Of a stretch of 48,857 nt of DNA, positions 16,636-27,154 are shown piece after piece. Both the position numbers and the translations under genes were made by a program. The notes under the pieces were generated by a model. The model worked only from the letters and a program-made list of their open reading frames with translations, was not told the origin of the DNA and did no database searches. Each line of letters starts with the position of its first letter. Position 1 is the first letter of the stretch. This DNA is from Deltaproteobacteria bacterium (GTDB lineage Bacteria > Desulfobacterota > GWC2-55-46 > DRME01): contig DRME01000078.1 of NCBI GenBank assembly GCA_011375175.1, positions 1 through 48,857 on the forward strand, read 5' to 3'.

Positions 16636-17532
16636 ATGACGGACGGCAAGGTCTTCTTCGAAAAGGTGACCATCATCGGCGTGGGACTCATCGGAGGCTC
16701 CATGGCCATGGCCATGAAGCAAAAGGGCATGGCCGGCTCCATCGTCGGTGTGGGACGGGGACTCGAAAACCTCGAAAAGGCGGTTGAGCTCGGCGCCGTC
16801 GATACCTTCACCCACAACATCGAGGACGGCGTCAGGGACGCGGACCTCGTGGTCGTGGCCGTGCCGGTTCTCAAGGTCGTGCCCGTCATCAAGCGCCTTG
16901 CAGGCTCGCTCAAGCGCGGCGCCATAGTCACCGACGTGGGCAGCGTAAAGCGGGCCATAATCGACGACGTGGAAGACGAGCTTCCCGAGGGGACGTACTT
17001 CGTGCCGGGCCACCCCATAGCCGGCACCGAGCACTCGGGCGTCGGGGCCGCCTTCCCCGAGCTCTTCAAGGACCGAAAGTGCATACTCACGCCCACGGAG
17101 AGGACCTCGCAGCATGCGCTCGGCAAGATACAGGCCCTCTGGACCGAGATGGGCTCGGTGGTGGTCATCATGGACCCCGTCACCCATGACCGCGCCCTGG
17201 CGGCCATAAGCCACCTGCCCCATATCATCGCGTACTCGCTGGTCAACACGGTGGCCGACGTGGAGCGTTACGAGGAGGACATCTTAAGCTACTCGGCCGG
17301 CGGATTCCGCGACTTCACGCGCATCGCATCGAGCTCCCCGGAGATGTGGAGCGACATATGCGCCATGAACCGCGACTTCATACTCGACATGCTCGGAAGC
17401 TTCAAGAAACGCATCGAGTCCATGGAAGAACTCATAGAGAAAGGCGACCTCAAGGCCCTGAGGGAGGACTTCGAGCGGGCCAAGTCCATAAGGGACTCGC
17501 TCGTCAGGGGCGAGCGCCCCGGGGCCGTATGA
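16636..17532 (+). CDS. tyrA: Prephenate dehydrogenase
   Basis: 298 residues. It oxidatively decarboxylates prephenate (or arogenate) with NAD(P)+ toward tyrosine. The dinucleotide fold begins at residue ~10 with GVGLIGGSMAMAM. The catalytic and substrate region includes HPIAGTEHSGVGAAFPELF and SHLPHIIAYSLV, and the all-helical C-terminal domain starts near residue 170. No ACT domain is present, so tyrosine feedback must act through the catalytic part or upstream. AAAGG lies 11 nt before the ATG. The stop overlaps the aroA start (ATGA), which indicates translational coupling. Confidence 0.95.
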   Translation: MTDGKVFFEKVTIIGVGLIGGSMAMAMKQKGMAGSIVGVGRGLENLEKAVELGAVDTFTHNIEDGVRDADLVVVAVPVLKVVPVIKRLAGSLKRGAIVTDVGSVKRAIIDDVEDELPEGTYFVPGHPIAGTEHSGVGAAFPELFKDRKCILTPTERTSQHALGKIQALWTEMGSVVVIMDPVTHDRALAAISHLPHIIAYSLVNTVADVERYEEDILSYSAGGFRDFTRIASSSPEMWSDICAMNRDFILDMLGSFKKRIESMEELIEKGDLKALREDFERAKSIRDSLVRGERPGAV

Positions 17533-18854
17533 CGAAGGGGGCGGGTACGAACTCCGGCGCAGTCACGGTGACCGCCGCCGGGCCTCTTCGCGGCGAGGTG
17601 AGCGTTCCGGGCGACAAGTCCATCTCCCACAGGGCCGTGCTCCTCGGCTCCATCGCAACCGGCGAGACGGTCGTCGAGAACTTCCTCGAGGGCCGGGACA
17701 ACATGAGCACGCTGCGCGCCTTCGAGGCCATGGGCGTTCGCTTCAGGCGCGAGGGCGGTGGAAGGCTCACCGTCGGGGGCGTGGGCCTCCGCGGTCTCGC
17801 CGAGCCCGGCGACGTCATAGACGCCGGCAACTCCGGCACCACGGCGCGGCTCCTCACCGGCCTTCTCGCCGGCCAGCACTTCTTCTCGGTCATCACGGGC
17901 GACGCCTCGCTCCGGCGCCGTCCCATGGGACGGGTGGTGACGCCGCTGCGCTCCATGGGCGCGGCCATAGAGGGACGGCGGGGAGGGGAGCTGCTGCCCC
18001 TGGCCGTAAGCGGCCGCCCCCTCAGGGGCATGGAGTACGCCGCACCCGTGGCCAGCGCCCAGCTCAAAAGCTCGCTGCTCCTGGCCGGCCTCACGGCCGA
18101 AGGCGTCACGGCCGTAACCGAGCCCATGAAGAGCCGCGACCACACCGAACGCTTCCTCGCGCGCTTCGGCGCCGACATCGAAGTCGACGGCCTCACCGTG
18201 AGGGTGAGGGGAGGGCGGGAGCTTACGGGCTGCGAAGTGACGGTGCCGGGAGACATATCCTCGGCCGCCTTCCTGCTCGTAGCCGCGCTGATCACGCCGG
18301 GCTCGGACCTTCTCGTAAGGAATGTGGGCGTAAACCCCACGCGCACCGGCATCCTCGACATACTGGGGAAGATGGGAGCCCGTATCGAGACATCGGAGCT
18401 GCGCGATGAGGGCTTCGAGCCCTCGGCCTCCATACGCGCAAGGACATCGAAGCTTCACGGCGCCGCCATAGGCGGCGCCGAGCTGCTGCCCGCCATCGAC
18501 GAGTTCCCCGTCATATGTGTGGCCGCGGCCCTGGCCGAGGGGGTGACCGTCATAAGCGGCGCTTCCGAGCTTCGCGTGAAGGAGAGCGACAGGATAGCCG
18601 TCATGGCCTCGGCGCTCTCCTCCCTCGGCGTAAAGGTGGAAGAGCGCAGCGACGGACTGGTGATCGAGGGCGTGGGCTCAGGGCGCGGCGCCCTCGGACA
18701 CGCCCGCATCGACAGCCGCGGCGACCACCGCGTGGCCATGGCCATGGCCGTCGCCGGTCTGGCAAGCCCCGGCGGCGTGACAATCGACGACGCGGACTGC
18801 GCCGACGTATCCTTCCCGGGCTTCTTCGACCTGCTCGAAGAGATTGGGGGCTGA
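17529..18854 (+). CDS. aroA: 3-phosphoshikimate 1-carboxyvinyltransferase (EPSP synthase)
   Basis: 441 residues. It transfers the enolpyruvyl group of PEP to shikimate 3-phosphate. PGDKSISHRAVLLGS (active-site Lys) appears early. DAGNSGTTARLLTG, RRRPMGRVVTPL, SAQLKSSLLLAG, the catalytic Asp region PAIDEFPVICVAA and RVKESDRIAVMA complete the two-domain fold. The ATG overlaps the tyrA stop; the same frame is open upstream but that part is inside tyrA. Its sequence class (glyphosate-sensitive or not) was not assessed. Confidence 0.96.
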   Translation: MTKGAGTNSGAVTVTAAGPLRGEVSVPGDKSISHRAVLLGSIATGETVVENFLEGRDNMSTLRAFEAMGVRFRREGGGRLTVGGVGLRGLAEPGDVIDAGNSGTTARLLTGLLAGQHFFSVITGDASLRRRPMGRVVTPLRSMGAAIEGRRGGELLPLAVSGRPLRGMEYAAPVASAQLKSSLLLAGLTAEGVTAVTEPMKSRDHTERFLARFGADIEVDGLTVRVRGGRELTGCEVTVPGDISSAAFLLVAALITPGSDLLVRNVGVNPTRTGILDILGKMGARIETSELRDEGFEPSASIRARTSKLHGAAIGGAELLPAIDEFPVICVAAALAEGVTVISGASELRVKESDRIAVMASALSSLGVKVEERSDGLVIEGVGSGRGALGHARIDSRGDHRVAMAMAVAGLASPGGVTIDDADCADVSFPGFFDLLEEIGG

Positions 18855-18859
18855 CGGAC

Positions 18860-19543
18860 GTGACCGGTAAAAAAAGGCCCGTCATAGCCGTCGACGGCCC
18901 GAGCGGCGTGGGCAAGAGCACGACGAGTTCGCTCCTTGCCCGGCGCCTCGGCCTCGACTACGTGGACACGGGGGCCATGTACAGGGCCGTCGCCGTCGCC
19001 GCCGCCGATGCGGCCGTCGACATCGACGACGACGCGGCGCTCGAGGCCTTCTGTGAAGGCCTCGACATCACCTACGACGGCCGCAGCGGCAAGACGTTCG
19101 TAAACGGCGAGGACTTCTCCTCCAGGATCCGCGAACACCACGTGGGAGAGCTCGCCTCGAAGACATCGGCCAGGGCGCCCGTGCGCCGCATGCTCACGGC
19201 GCTCTTTCGCCGCATCGCCTCCGGCGGCGGGGTGGTCATGGAGGGACGCGACATAGGCACCGTCGTGCTGCCCCACGCGGACTTCAAGTTCTTTCTCACG
19301 GCCGACCCGGCCGAACGCGCCAGGAGAAGACACGCGGAGATGGCCGGAAAGGACGCCGCCCCGGACCTCGACAGCGTGAGGGCCGCCATAATGGAGCGCG
19401 ACGCAAGGGACGCCTCCCGCGCCGACGCCCCGCTTCTCAAGGCCGACGACGCCGTGCTCCTGGACACCACCGCCATCGACGCCGAGGCCGTCGTGGCGAA
19501 GATGATCGAAGTTATAGAGAAAGGACGGCCGTCTTGGAGATAA
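18860..19543 (+). CDS. cmk: Cytidylate kinase
   Basis: 227 residues from GTG, 5 nt after aroA. It phosphorylates CMP and dCMP with ATP. Walker A DGPSGVGKST lies near the N-terminus, followed by LDYVDTGAMYRAV, and the acceptor-side motif GRDIGTVVLPHA with ADPAERARRR in the lid region. An aroA-cmk-rpsA order is seen in many proteobacteria, so the assignment is well supported by context. The frame continues upstream inside aroA, but the conserved region begins at TGKKRPVIAVDGP. GGGGG (18845-18850) is a possible SD. Its last 10 nt overlap ispH. Confidence 0.94.
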   Translation: MTGKKRPVIAVDGPSGVGKSTTSSLLARRLGLDYVDTGAMYRAVAVAAADAAVDIDDDAALEAFCEGLDITYDGRSGKTFVNGEDFSSRIREHHVGELASKTSARAPVRRMLTALFRRIASGGGVVMEGRDIGTVVLPHADFKFFLTADPAERARRRHAEMAGKDAAPDLDSVRAAIMERDARDASRADAPLLKADDAVLLDTTAIDAEAVVAKMIEVIEKGRPSWR

Positions 19544-20382
19544 TAGTGGCAAGGGCCTCGGGCTTCTGCTTCGGCGTGAAGCGGGCCATAAACCTCGCCG
19601 AGAAACGCTCCGCCCTCGGCGACGGCGAGATATATACGCTGGGGCCGATAATACACAACCCACAGGTCGTGAAGAGGATGGAAGAGATGGGGGTGCGCGT
19701 GAAGTCGAGCGTCGGCGAGATAGAGGGCGGCACCGTCATAATAAGAAGCCACGGCGTCACCTACGAAGACCTCAAGGCCGCCTCGTCCAAGGGGCTCGAG
19801 GTGCTCGACGCCACCTGCCCCTTCGTCAAGAAGGCCCAGGCCCTCGTCTCCTCGCTCTCGGGGGAGGGCTACTTCGTCGTCATAGTGGGAGAGAAGGAGC
19901 ACCCCGAGGTCAAGGGGCTCGTCAGCTACGGCGGCGGCGATATCATGGTGGCAGGCTCCGCCGGGGATCTCGACGGCATGGCGCGGAAAAAGAAGATCGG
20001 CATCGTGGCCCAGACCACGGTCCCGCACACGAAGCTCGTAGAGGTGACGGGCCGGTGCCTGGCCCTGGCACAGGAGATCAAGGTCTACAACACCATATGC
20101 GACGCCACGAGCGTGCGCCAGCGCGAGAGCATCGAGATAGCCCGTGAGGTGGACTGCATGTTCGTCGTGGGCGGGCGCAACAGCGCGAACACCAGGCGCC
20201 TGGCCGAGGTGTGCCGCTCCATCCGGCCGTCCACCCATCACATAGAGGTCGCCTCCGAGATCGAGCCCCGCTGGATCGAGGGCGCCGGAAAGGTGGGGGT
20301 GACGGCCGGCGCCTCCACGCCCCAGTGGATAATCAGGGAGGTCGTCGACAGGATCGCCTCCATCGGCGCCGGAGGACGGTAA
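19534..20382 (+). CDS. ispH: 4-hydroxy-3-methylbut-2-enyl diphosphate reductase
   Basis: 282 residues from TTG, overlapping cmk by 10 nt, with GAAAGGA at 19520-19526. IspH (LytB) performs the last step of the MEP isoprenoid pathway, reducing HMBPP to IPP and DMAPP. The three [Fe-S] cysteines are visible in GFCFGVKRAI, DATCPFVKK and NTICDATSVRQ, and the active-site Glu in TVPHTK-side and GGRNSANTRRL regions is in place. The fused IspH-RpsA form seen in some Firmicutes is not present; rpsA is separate. A decayed T-rich palindrome (20394-20417) follows the stop. Confidence 0.95.
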   Translation: MEIIVARASGFCFGVKRAINLAEKRSALGDGEIYTLGPIIHNPQVVKRMEEMGVRVKSSVGEIEGGTVIIRSHGVTYEDLKAASSKGLEVLDATCPFVKKAQALVSSLSGEGYFVVIVGEKEHPEVKGLVSYGGGDIMVAGSAGDLDGMARKKKIGIVAQTTVPHTKLVEVTGRCLALAQEIKVYNTICDATSVRQRESIEIAREVDCMFVVGGRNSANTRRLAEVCRSIRPSTHHIEVASEIEPRWIEGAGKVGVTAGASTPQWIIREVVDRIASIGAGGR

Positions 20383-20393
20383 GGGTACAAACC

Positions 20394-20417
20394 GTTACTT
20401 TCCTTGAAAAAAAAGTC
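20394..20417. repeat. Decayed copy of the T-rich palindrome
   Basis: GTTACTTTCCTTGAAAAAAAAGTC resembles the palindromes at 14981, 15284 and 48690 but has a shortened T run. It lies 12 nt after the ispH stop and just ahead of the rpsA promoter. Confidence 0.45.
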
Positions 20418-20428
20418 TCTTAATTGAT

Positions 20429-20457
20429 TTGCACTTTGCCTGCTACTGTGGTATCGT
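20429..20457 (+). promoter_or_regulatory. Predicted promoter of rpsA
   Basis: TTGCAC at 20429-20434 and TATCGT at 20452-20457, with a 17-nt spacer. AGGGGG (20479-20484) then precedes the start codons. It would give S1 a transcript separate from the aromatic genes. Confidence 0.55.
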
Positions 20458-20493
20458 GACAGATATAAACAACAAATCAGGGGGATTGACTTG

Positions 20494-22149
20494 ATGATGG
20501 TTGACGAGGAGAAGTCTCAGGGAGAGGGCCTTGAGACCAATTTTGCAAAGCTCTTCGAGAGCAGCGTCCAGGAGATAAAGGTCGGCGATGTCGTAACCGG
20601 AAGGGTTATTCAGATATTGGACGATACGGTCATGGTCGACATCGGCTCCAAGTCGGAGGGACGGGTGCGTCTCGACGAGTTCAAGGGGCCCGACGGCAAG
20701 CCCACCATCAAGGAGGGCGACGAGATCAAGGTCCTGCTCCTGAAGTGGGAGGACGAGAACGGTTTCGCCGTGCTCTCCAAGACCAAGGCCGATCAGCTCA
20801 AGGTCTGGGACGAGATAGTCGAGCGCTTCGACAAGGGAGAGAACATAGAGGGCGTCATCTCTCAGAAAATAAAGGGCGGTTTCTACGTGGACATCGACGG
20901 CGTCACCGCCTTCCTGCCCAACTCGCAGGTGGACCTCAAGCCCGTCAGAAACCCCGACGACTACATAGGCAAGAGGTTCGAGTTCAGGATACTCAAGTAC
21001 AGCCGCCGCAAGAACAACGTCATCGTCTCGCGCCGCAAGATACTCGAGGAGGAGCGCGAGAGGCTGCGCGCCGAAACGCTCTCGAAGCTCGAGGAGGGCA
21101 TGATCATGAAGGGTGTGGTCAAGAACATCACCGACTACGGCGCCTTCGTGGACCTGGGCGGCATAGACGGCCTCATACACCTGACCGACATGTCGTGGGG
21201 CAAGATAACCCACCCCTCCAACATACTGAGCGTCGGCGACGAGGTGAACGTGAAGGTCCTCAAGTTCAACCGCGAGGACGAGAAGATATCGCTGGGGCTT
21301 AAGCAGACCATGCCAGACCCCTGGCTCACGGTCGACGAAAAGTACAGCGTCGGAGACCGCGTGGAGGGACGGGTCGTCAACATCACCGACTACGGCGCCT
21401 TCGTGGAGCTCGAGGAGGGGCTCGAGGGTCTCGTCCACATCTCCGAGATGTCGTGGACCAAGATCCGCCATCCCTCGCAGAAACTCAAACCCGGGGACCG
21501 CGTGGAGGTCATGATCCTCAACATAGACGCCGCGAACAGGCGCATATCGCTGGGACTGAAGCAGGTGGAGCCCAACCCCTGGGACGAGATCGTGCGCAAG
21601 TACCCCAAGGGCTCCATAGTGAGGGGTGTGGTCAAGAACATCACCGATTTCGGCGTCTTCGTGGGCGTGGAGGAGGGTATTGACGGCCTCATCCACATCT
21701 CCGACCTCTCGTGGAAGAAGGTCAAGCACCCCTCGGAGCTCTTCACCAAGGGCCAGGAGGTGGAGGCCATGGTGCTCAACATAGACCGCGACGCCGAGCG
21801 CTTTTCGCTGAGCACCAAGGCCGTGGAGGCCAATCCCTGGGAAGGTGTCGAGGAGCGCTACAGACCCGGCATGATCGTCGAAGGCGTAGTCACGGGCCTG
21901 GCCGACTTCGGGGCCTTCGTCGAGATCGAGGACGGCCTCGAGGGGCTCGTTCACGTCTCCGAGCTCAACAGGGGCAGGCAGCAGTGCGGCGACATCAAGG
22001 TGGGCGACCACGTGGCGGTCGAGGTCCTCAACGTGGCCCCGCTGGACAGGAAGATCGCCCTGAGCATACGCGACGTGCTCGTCGAGCCCGAGCAGGAGCA
22101 GGCCGAGGCCGAGACGGAGGCGGCCGGGGAGGAAGACGCCGAGTCCTAA
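20494..22149 (+). CDS. rpsA: 30S ribosomal protein S1
   Basis: 551 residues from ATG; TTG at 20491 and ATG at 20497 are alternatives. S1 binds mRNA leaders on the small subunit. Six S1 OB-fold repeats are visible. The first two (~25-95, ~105-180) are the diverged ribosome-binding type. Four RNA-binding repeats follow, three sharing VVKNITDYGAFV/VVNITDYGAFV/VVKNITDFGVFV and one VVTGLADFGAFVE. GLIHLTDMSW, GLVHISEMSW and GLIHISDLSW recur. The tail is acidic (EAETEAAGEEDAES). S1 is often autoregulated at translation, but no such site was identified. Confidence 0.97.
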   Translation: MMVDEEKSQGEGLETNFAKLFESSVQEIKVGDVVTGRVIQILDDTVMVDIGSKSEGRVRLDEFKGPDGKPTIKEGDEIKVLLLKWEDENGFAVLSKTKADQLKVWDEIVERFDKGENIEGVISQKIKGGFYVDIDGVTAFLPNSQVDLKPVRNPDDYIGKRFEFRILKYSRRKNNVIVSRRKILEEERERLRAETLSKLEEGMIMKGVVKNITDYGAFVDLGGIDGLIHLTDMSWGKITHPSNILSVGDEVNVKVLKFNREDEKISLGLKQTMPDPWLTVDEKYSVGDRVEGRVVNITDYGAFVELEEGLEGLVHISEMSWTKIRHPSQKLKPGDRVEVMILNIDAANRRISLGLKQVEPNPWDEIVRKYPKGSIVRGVVKNITDFGVFVGVEEGIDGLIHISDLSWKKVKHPSELFTKGQEVEAMVLNIDRDAERFSLSTKAVEANPWEGVEERYRPGMIVEGVVTGLADFGAFVEIEDGLEGLVHVSELNRGRQQCGDIKVGDHVAVEVLNVAPLDRKIALSIRDVLVEPEQEQAEAETEAAGEEDAES

Positions 22150-22200
22150 GGGAGCCGTCCCCCGGTGCGCACCTGCGCTGCGGACCCGGCGTAGCCGACG

Positions 22201-23106
22201 ATGAGAAAGCCCGGATTCGTCAAGAACCTGCTGGCCGCGGTGGGCGCCGCCTTCGTGGCGCTGCTCGTGCTGTCCGTACTCGTGGCGGTCGTCACCGGCG
22301 GCGAGGGCGGCTTCGGAGACAAGGTCGCCGTCGTGACAATCGAGGGGCTCATAGCCGACTCTACGGAGACGACGAGGCTCCTCGGTGAGCTCGCAAGGCG
22401 CGACGACGTGAAGGCCGTGGTCCTGAGGATAAACTCGCCGGGCGGAGGCGTGGGCCCCTCACAGGAGATACACCGCGAGGTCCAGAAGCTCAAGCAGAAA
22501 AAGAAGGTCGTCGCCTCCATGGGGGCGCTCGCCGCTTCGGGCGGCTACTACATCGCCTCGGCGGCCCACATGATCGTCGCCAATCCCGGCACCATAACGG
22601 GCAGCATCGGCGTCATAATCGAGTTCGTCAACGCCAGGGAGCTGCTCGCCAGGATCGGCCTCAAGGGGGTCGTCATCAAGAGCGGCCCCTTCAAGGACGC
22701 GGGCTCGCCGGTCCGCGAGATGACCGACGAGGAGAAGAGGCTGCTCCAGGCCGTGGTCGACGACGTGCATAGCCAGTTCGTCGACGCCGTGGCCGAGGGC
22801 AGGGGACTTGAGCGGGCCGAGGTGGAAAAGCTCGCCGACGGCCGCATCTTTTCAGGACTCCAGGCAAAGGCCCTGGGCCTTGTGGACAGGCTCGGAAACC
22901 TGAGCGACGCCGTAAGGCTCGGCTCCGAGCTCGCCGGAATCTCCGGCGAGCCGTCCGTCATCTACCCCGACCGCCGTCTCGGCGGTCTGTGGCGGGCCCT
23001 GCTCGGCGACGGCGCCTCGGCTCTCGCCCGCTACCTCGGCTTCGGCGGCGGAGGCCTCCGCATCCTCTACCTCATGGGCCGCCACAACTCCTTCGGCGTC
23101 GGCTGA
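22201..23106 (+). CDS. sppA: Signal peptide peptidase SppA (short, 36-kDa type)
   Basis: 301 residues. A membrane serine protease that degrades cleaved signal peptides. An N-terminal signal anchor (~10-32) is followed by the ClpP-like fold. RINSPGGGVGPSQEI precedes the nucleophile Ser in GALAASGGYYIAS. The general base Lys is in SGPFKDAGSP. Length fits the single-domain Bacillus and archaeal type that acts as an oligomer, not the two-domain E. coli form. ATG is 51 nt after rpsA; no clear SD is seen. Same-strand context with rpsA and ihfB is shared with Geobacter-like genomes. Confidence 0.93.
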   Translation: MRKPGFVKNLLAAVGAAFVALLVLSVLVAVVTGGEGGFGDKVAVVTIEGLIADSTETTRLLGELARRDDVKAVVLRINSPGGGVGPSQEIHREVQKLKQKKKVVASMGALAASGGYYIASAAHMIVANPGTITGSIGVIIEFVNARELLARIGLKGVVIKSGPFKDAGSPVREMTDEEKRLLQAVVDDVHSQFVDAVAEGRGLERAEVEKLADGRIFSGLQAKALGLVDRLGNLSDAVRLGSELAGISGEPSVIYPDRRLGGLWRALLGDGASALARYLGFGGGGLRILYLMGRHNSFGVG

Positions 23107-23338
23107 ACCGCGCCGGCCCGGGACCGGCCGACCGTCACCGCCGGTGGGGACGCCGGACGCATCCCTTGCGAGCGACCCTGAGAGCACGATCTTCTCACAC
23201 TTCGAGGGCCGGGCGACTTGTTCTTGTTTGGAGTCTTCTTGAAGAAGAGGGGGGAAGAAGCCGTACGAGGCTTCGCAGGTCCCGGCAAGCCGCCTTCGCC
23301 ACGGCAGGTACGGTTCTTAATCAAGCAGGAGGGGTCTT

Positions 23339-23617
23339 ATGACCAAAAGCGAACTTATCGAGGCGGTATCCTCCAAGGTTGAGAATTTCTCGCGCAAGGA
23401 CATCGAGGTCATCGTGGACACGCTCTTCGGGAGCATGACCGAAAGCCTGGCAAAGGGCGAAAAGATAGAAATACGGGGCTTCGGCAGCTTCAAGGTCAAG
23501 GAGCGCGACGGCCGCGTGGGCCGCAACCCCAAGTCCGGCGAATCGATCTACATAGAATCCAAACGGGTACCCTTCTTCAAGGCGGGAAAAGAACTCAAGG
23601 AGAGGGTCAACAGGTAG
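23339..23617 (+). CDS. ihfB: Integration host factor beta / HU family DNA-binding protein
   Basis: 92 residues, full family length. It is a DNA-bending nucleoid protein acting as a dimer. The helical N-terminus (KSELIEAVSSKVENFSRKDIEVIV) is followed by KIEIRGFGSFKVKERDGRVGRNPKSGE, the arm that inserts its Pro into the minor groove. AGGAGGGG precedes the ATG. Position after rpsA-sppA matches the ihfB locus; a partner alpha gene is not in the window, so HU remains an alternative. The 232-nt leader from sppA contains CTTCTTgaAGAAG but no convincing terminator. Confidence 0.9.
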   Translation: MTKSELIEAVSSKVENFSRKDIEVIVDTLFGSMTESLAKGEKIEIRGFGSFKVKERDGRVGRNPKSGESIYIESKRVPFFKAGKELKERVNR

Positions 23618-23737
23618 ACGCCCCGCCCCCGCGTGGTGCTCGCGGGTCCTGGAGGAAGAGTCCTCGCCCTTTACCAATCTCTTGCCGCTGCGAGGCCCCC
23701 ATGCGGCGTGTCTACCGGGAAGGCCGAGTGTCAGGCT

Positions 23738-24226
23738 ATGAAGCAGTTATGGGCCCCCTGGCGCCTTCAATACATCGCTGAGGCCGACAGGCAGCCGCCT
23801 CGATGCATATTCTGCGACGCGGCGTCGGCCGGCCCGCCTGGTTCCGACGGACTGGTGCTGCGCCGCGAGGCGCTCGCAACGGTCATGCTCAACAAATACC
23901 CCTACAGCAACGGCCACATCCTCATCGCCCCCGCAAGCCACAAGGCCGCCGTCGAGGACCTCGACGGCGACGAGTCGGCCTCGCTCTTCAGCCTCGTCCA
24001 GAGGTCCGTCTCCGTGCTCAAGGAGGCCTTCAGCCCCGACGGCTTCAACATAGGCATGAACCTCGGCAACGCGGCCGGCGCGGGCATCGAGGACCACCTC
24101 CATGTGCACGTCGTTCCGCGCTGGGGCGGTGACACAAACTTCATGCCCGTGCTCGCCGACACGCGCGTCATCCCCCAGCACCTCGAGGAGACGGCCCGCC
24201 TGCTCAGACCGCGCTTCGGCGACTGA
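23738..24226 (+). CDS. HIT family hydrolase (Ap4A phosphorylase/hydrolase-like)
   Basis: 162 residues from ATG at 23738. The frame is open back to 23633 but conservation begins at MKQLWAPWRLQYI, the typical start of this HIT subgroup. A CxxC pair begins at RCIFCD, though the second half of a four-Cys site is not obvious. NKYPYSNGHILIAPASH is the nucleotide-binding segment. The histidine triad is in EDHLHVHVVPRWGGD. These proteins split dinucleoside polyphosphates or nucleoside phosphoramidates; the substrate is not decidable. Family B and A repeats begin about 17 nt after the stop. Confidence 0.9.
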   Translation: MKQLWAPWRLQYIAEADRQPPRCIFCDAASAGPPGSDGLVLRREALATVMLNKYPYSNGHILIAPASHKAAVEDLDGDESASLFSLVQRSVSVLKEAFSPDGFNIGMNLGNAAGAGIEDHLHVHVVPRWGGDTNFMPVLADTRVIPQHLEETARLLRPRFGD

Positions 24227-24242
24227 CACCGCTCAACCACGC

Positions 24243-24289
24243 CGGGGGAGACTTTCTGCAGAAGGGCCATAGGCCCCACGTTCTCCCCG
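24243..24289. repeat. Family B hairpin, long form
   Basis: CGGGGGAGAC and GTTCTCCCCG arms enclose TTTCTgcAGAA and GGGCCataGGCCC stems. The order and spacers relative to A5 and C4 match the array at 6013-6353. Confidence 0.7.
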
Positions 24290-24318
24290 CGGCGCCCTCG
24301 TATGTCATTCGGCTGCTT

Positions 24319-24395
24319 GGCGGTCCTCCGGAGGTTCGGCCCGCGCCAGGCGGGATTTTTTACGCCTTTGCGGCCCGAACCTCCGGAGGACCGCC
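24319..24395. repeat. Family A hairpin, copy A5
   Basis: Arms 24319-24344 and 24370-24395 pair at 25 of 26 positions with the same near-core mismatch as A2. The 25-nt core (24345-24369) is identical to A2. The left flank ATTCGGCTGCTT resembles the A2 flank ATTCGGATGTTT. Confidence 0.85.
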
Positions 24396-24423
24396 CCGCC
24401 TGGCGGCTGATGCGGGCAAGACA

Positions 24424-24515
24424 CCCCCTTCAAAGACTTTCAGTTCCCTGCGGATCACCCCGATTTTGCTTGCAAAACCGGGATGATCCGCAGGGCGTTA
24501 AAAGTTTTTGGAGGG
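24424..24515. repeat. Family C palindrome, copy C4
   Basis: Arms 24446-24469 and 24472-24495 pair at 22 of 24 positions (CCCTGCGGATCACCCCGATT...). Conserved flanks CCCCTTCAAAGACTTT and GTTAAAAGTTTTTGGAGGG continue the pairing imperfectly. Confidence 0.8.
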
Positions 24516-24518
24516 AGT

Positions 24519-24560
24519 CTGAGGGAACCTTTTTACAAAAAGGTTCCCTCAGTGCTTTTT
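24519..24560 (+). terminator. Family B hairpin followed by a T run (probable terminator)
   Basis: Perfect 16-nt arms (CTGAGGGAACCTTTTT, 24519-24534; complement 24537-24552) around AC, followed by TGCTTTTTT. It would insulate the icd promoter at 24564 from upstream transcription. Confidence 0.55.
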
Positions 24561-24563
24561 TGC

Positions 24564-24592
24564 TTGACAACCCCATGCGTTTGTATTAAAAG
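24564..24592 (+). promoter_or_regulatory. Predicted promoter of the icd-aclBA transcript
   Basis: A consensus TTGACA (24564-24569) is followed by TAAAAG at 24587-24592 (17 nt) or TATTAA at 24584-24589 (14 nt). Transcription would begin just before the riboswitch at 24618. The -10 is ambiguous. Confidence 0.45.
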
Positions 24593-24617
24593 GGACGCTC
24601 CAAAAACAAACCACACC

Positions 24618-27047
<2,430 letters not shown>

Positions 27048-27154
27048 TCCCGACGGCGGCCGGGCCGCCGGTTGAAACGTCCCCCGCCACCGCGGGGGTA
27101 TCCGGCACGGCCGGCCGCCGAGCCGCCGCCGGGCAGAACAAGGGAGGTTGAAAG

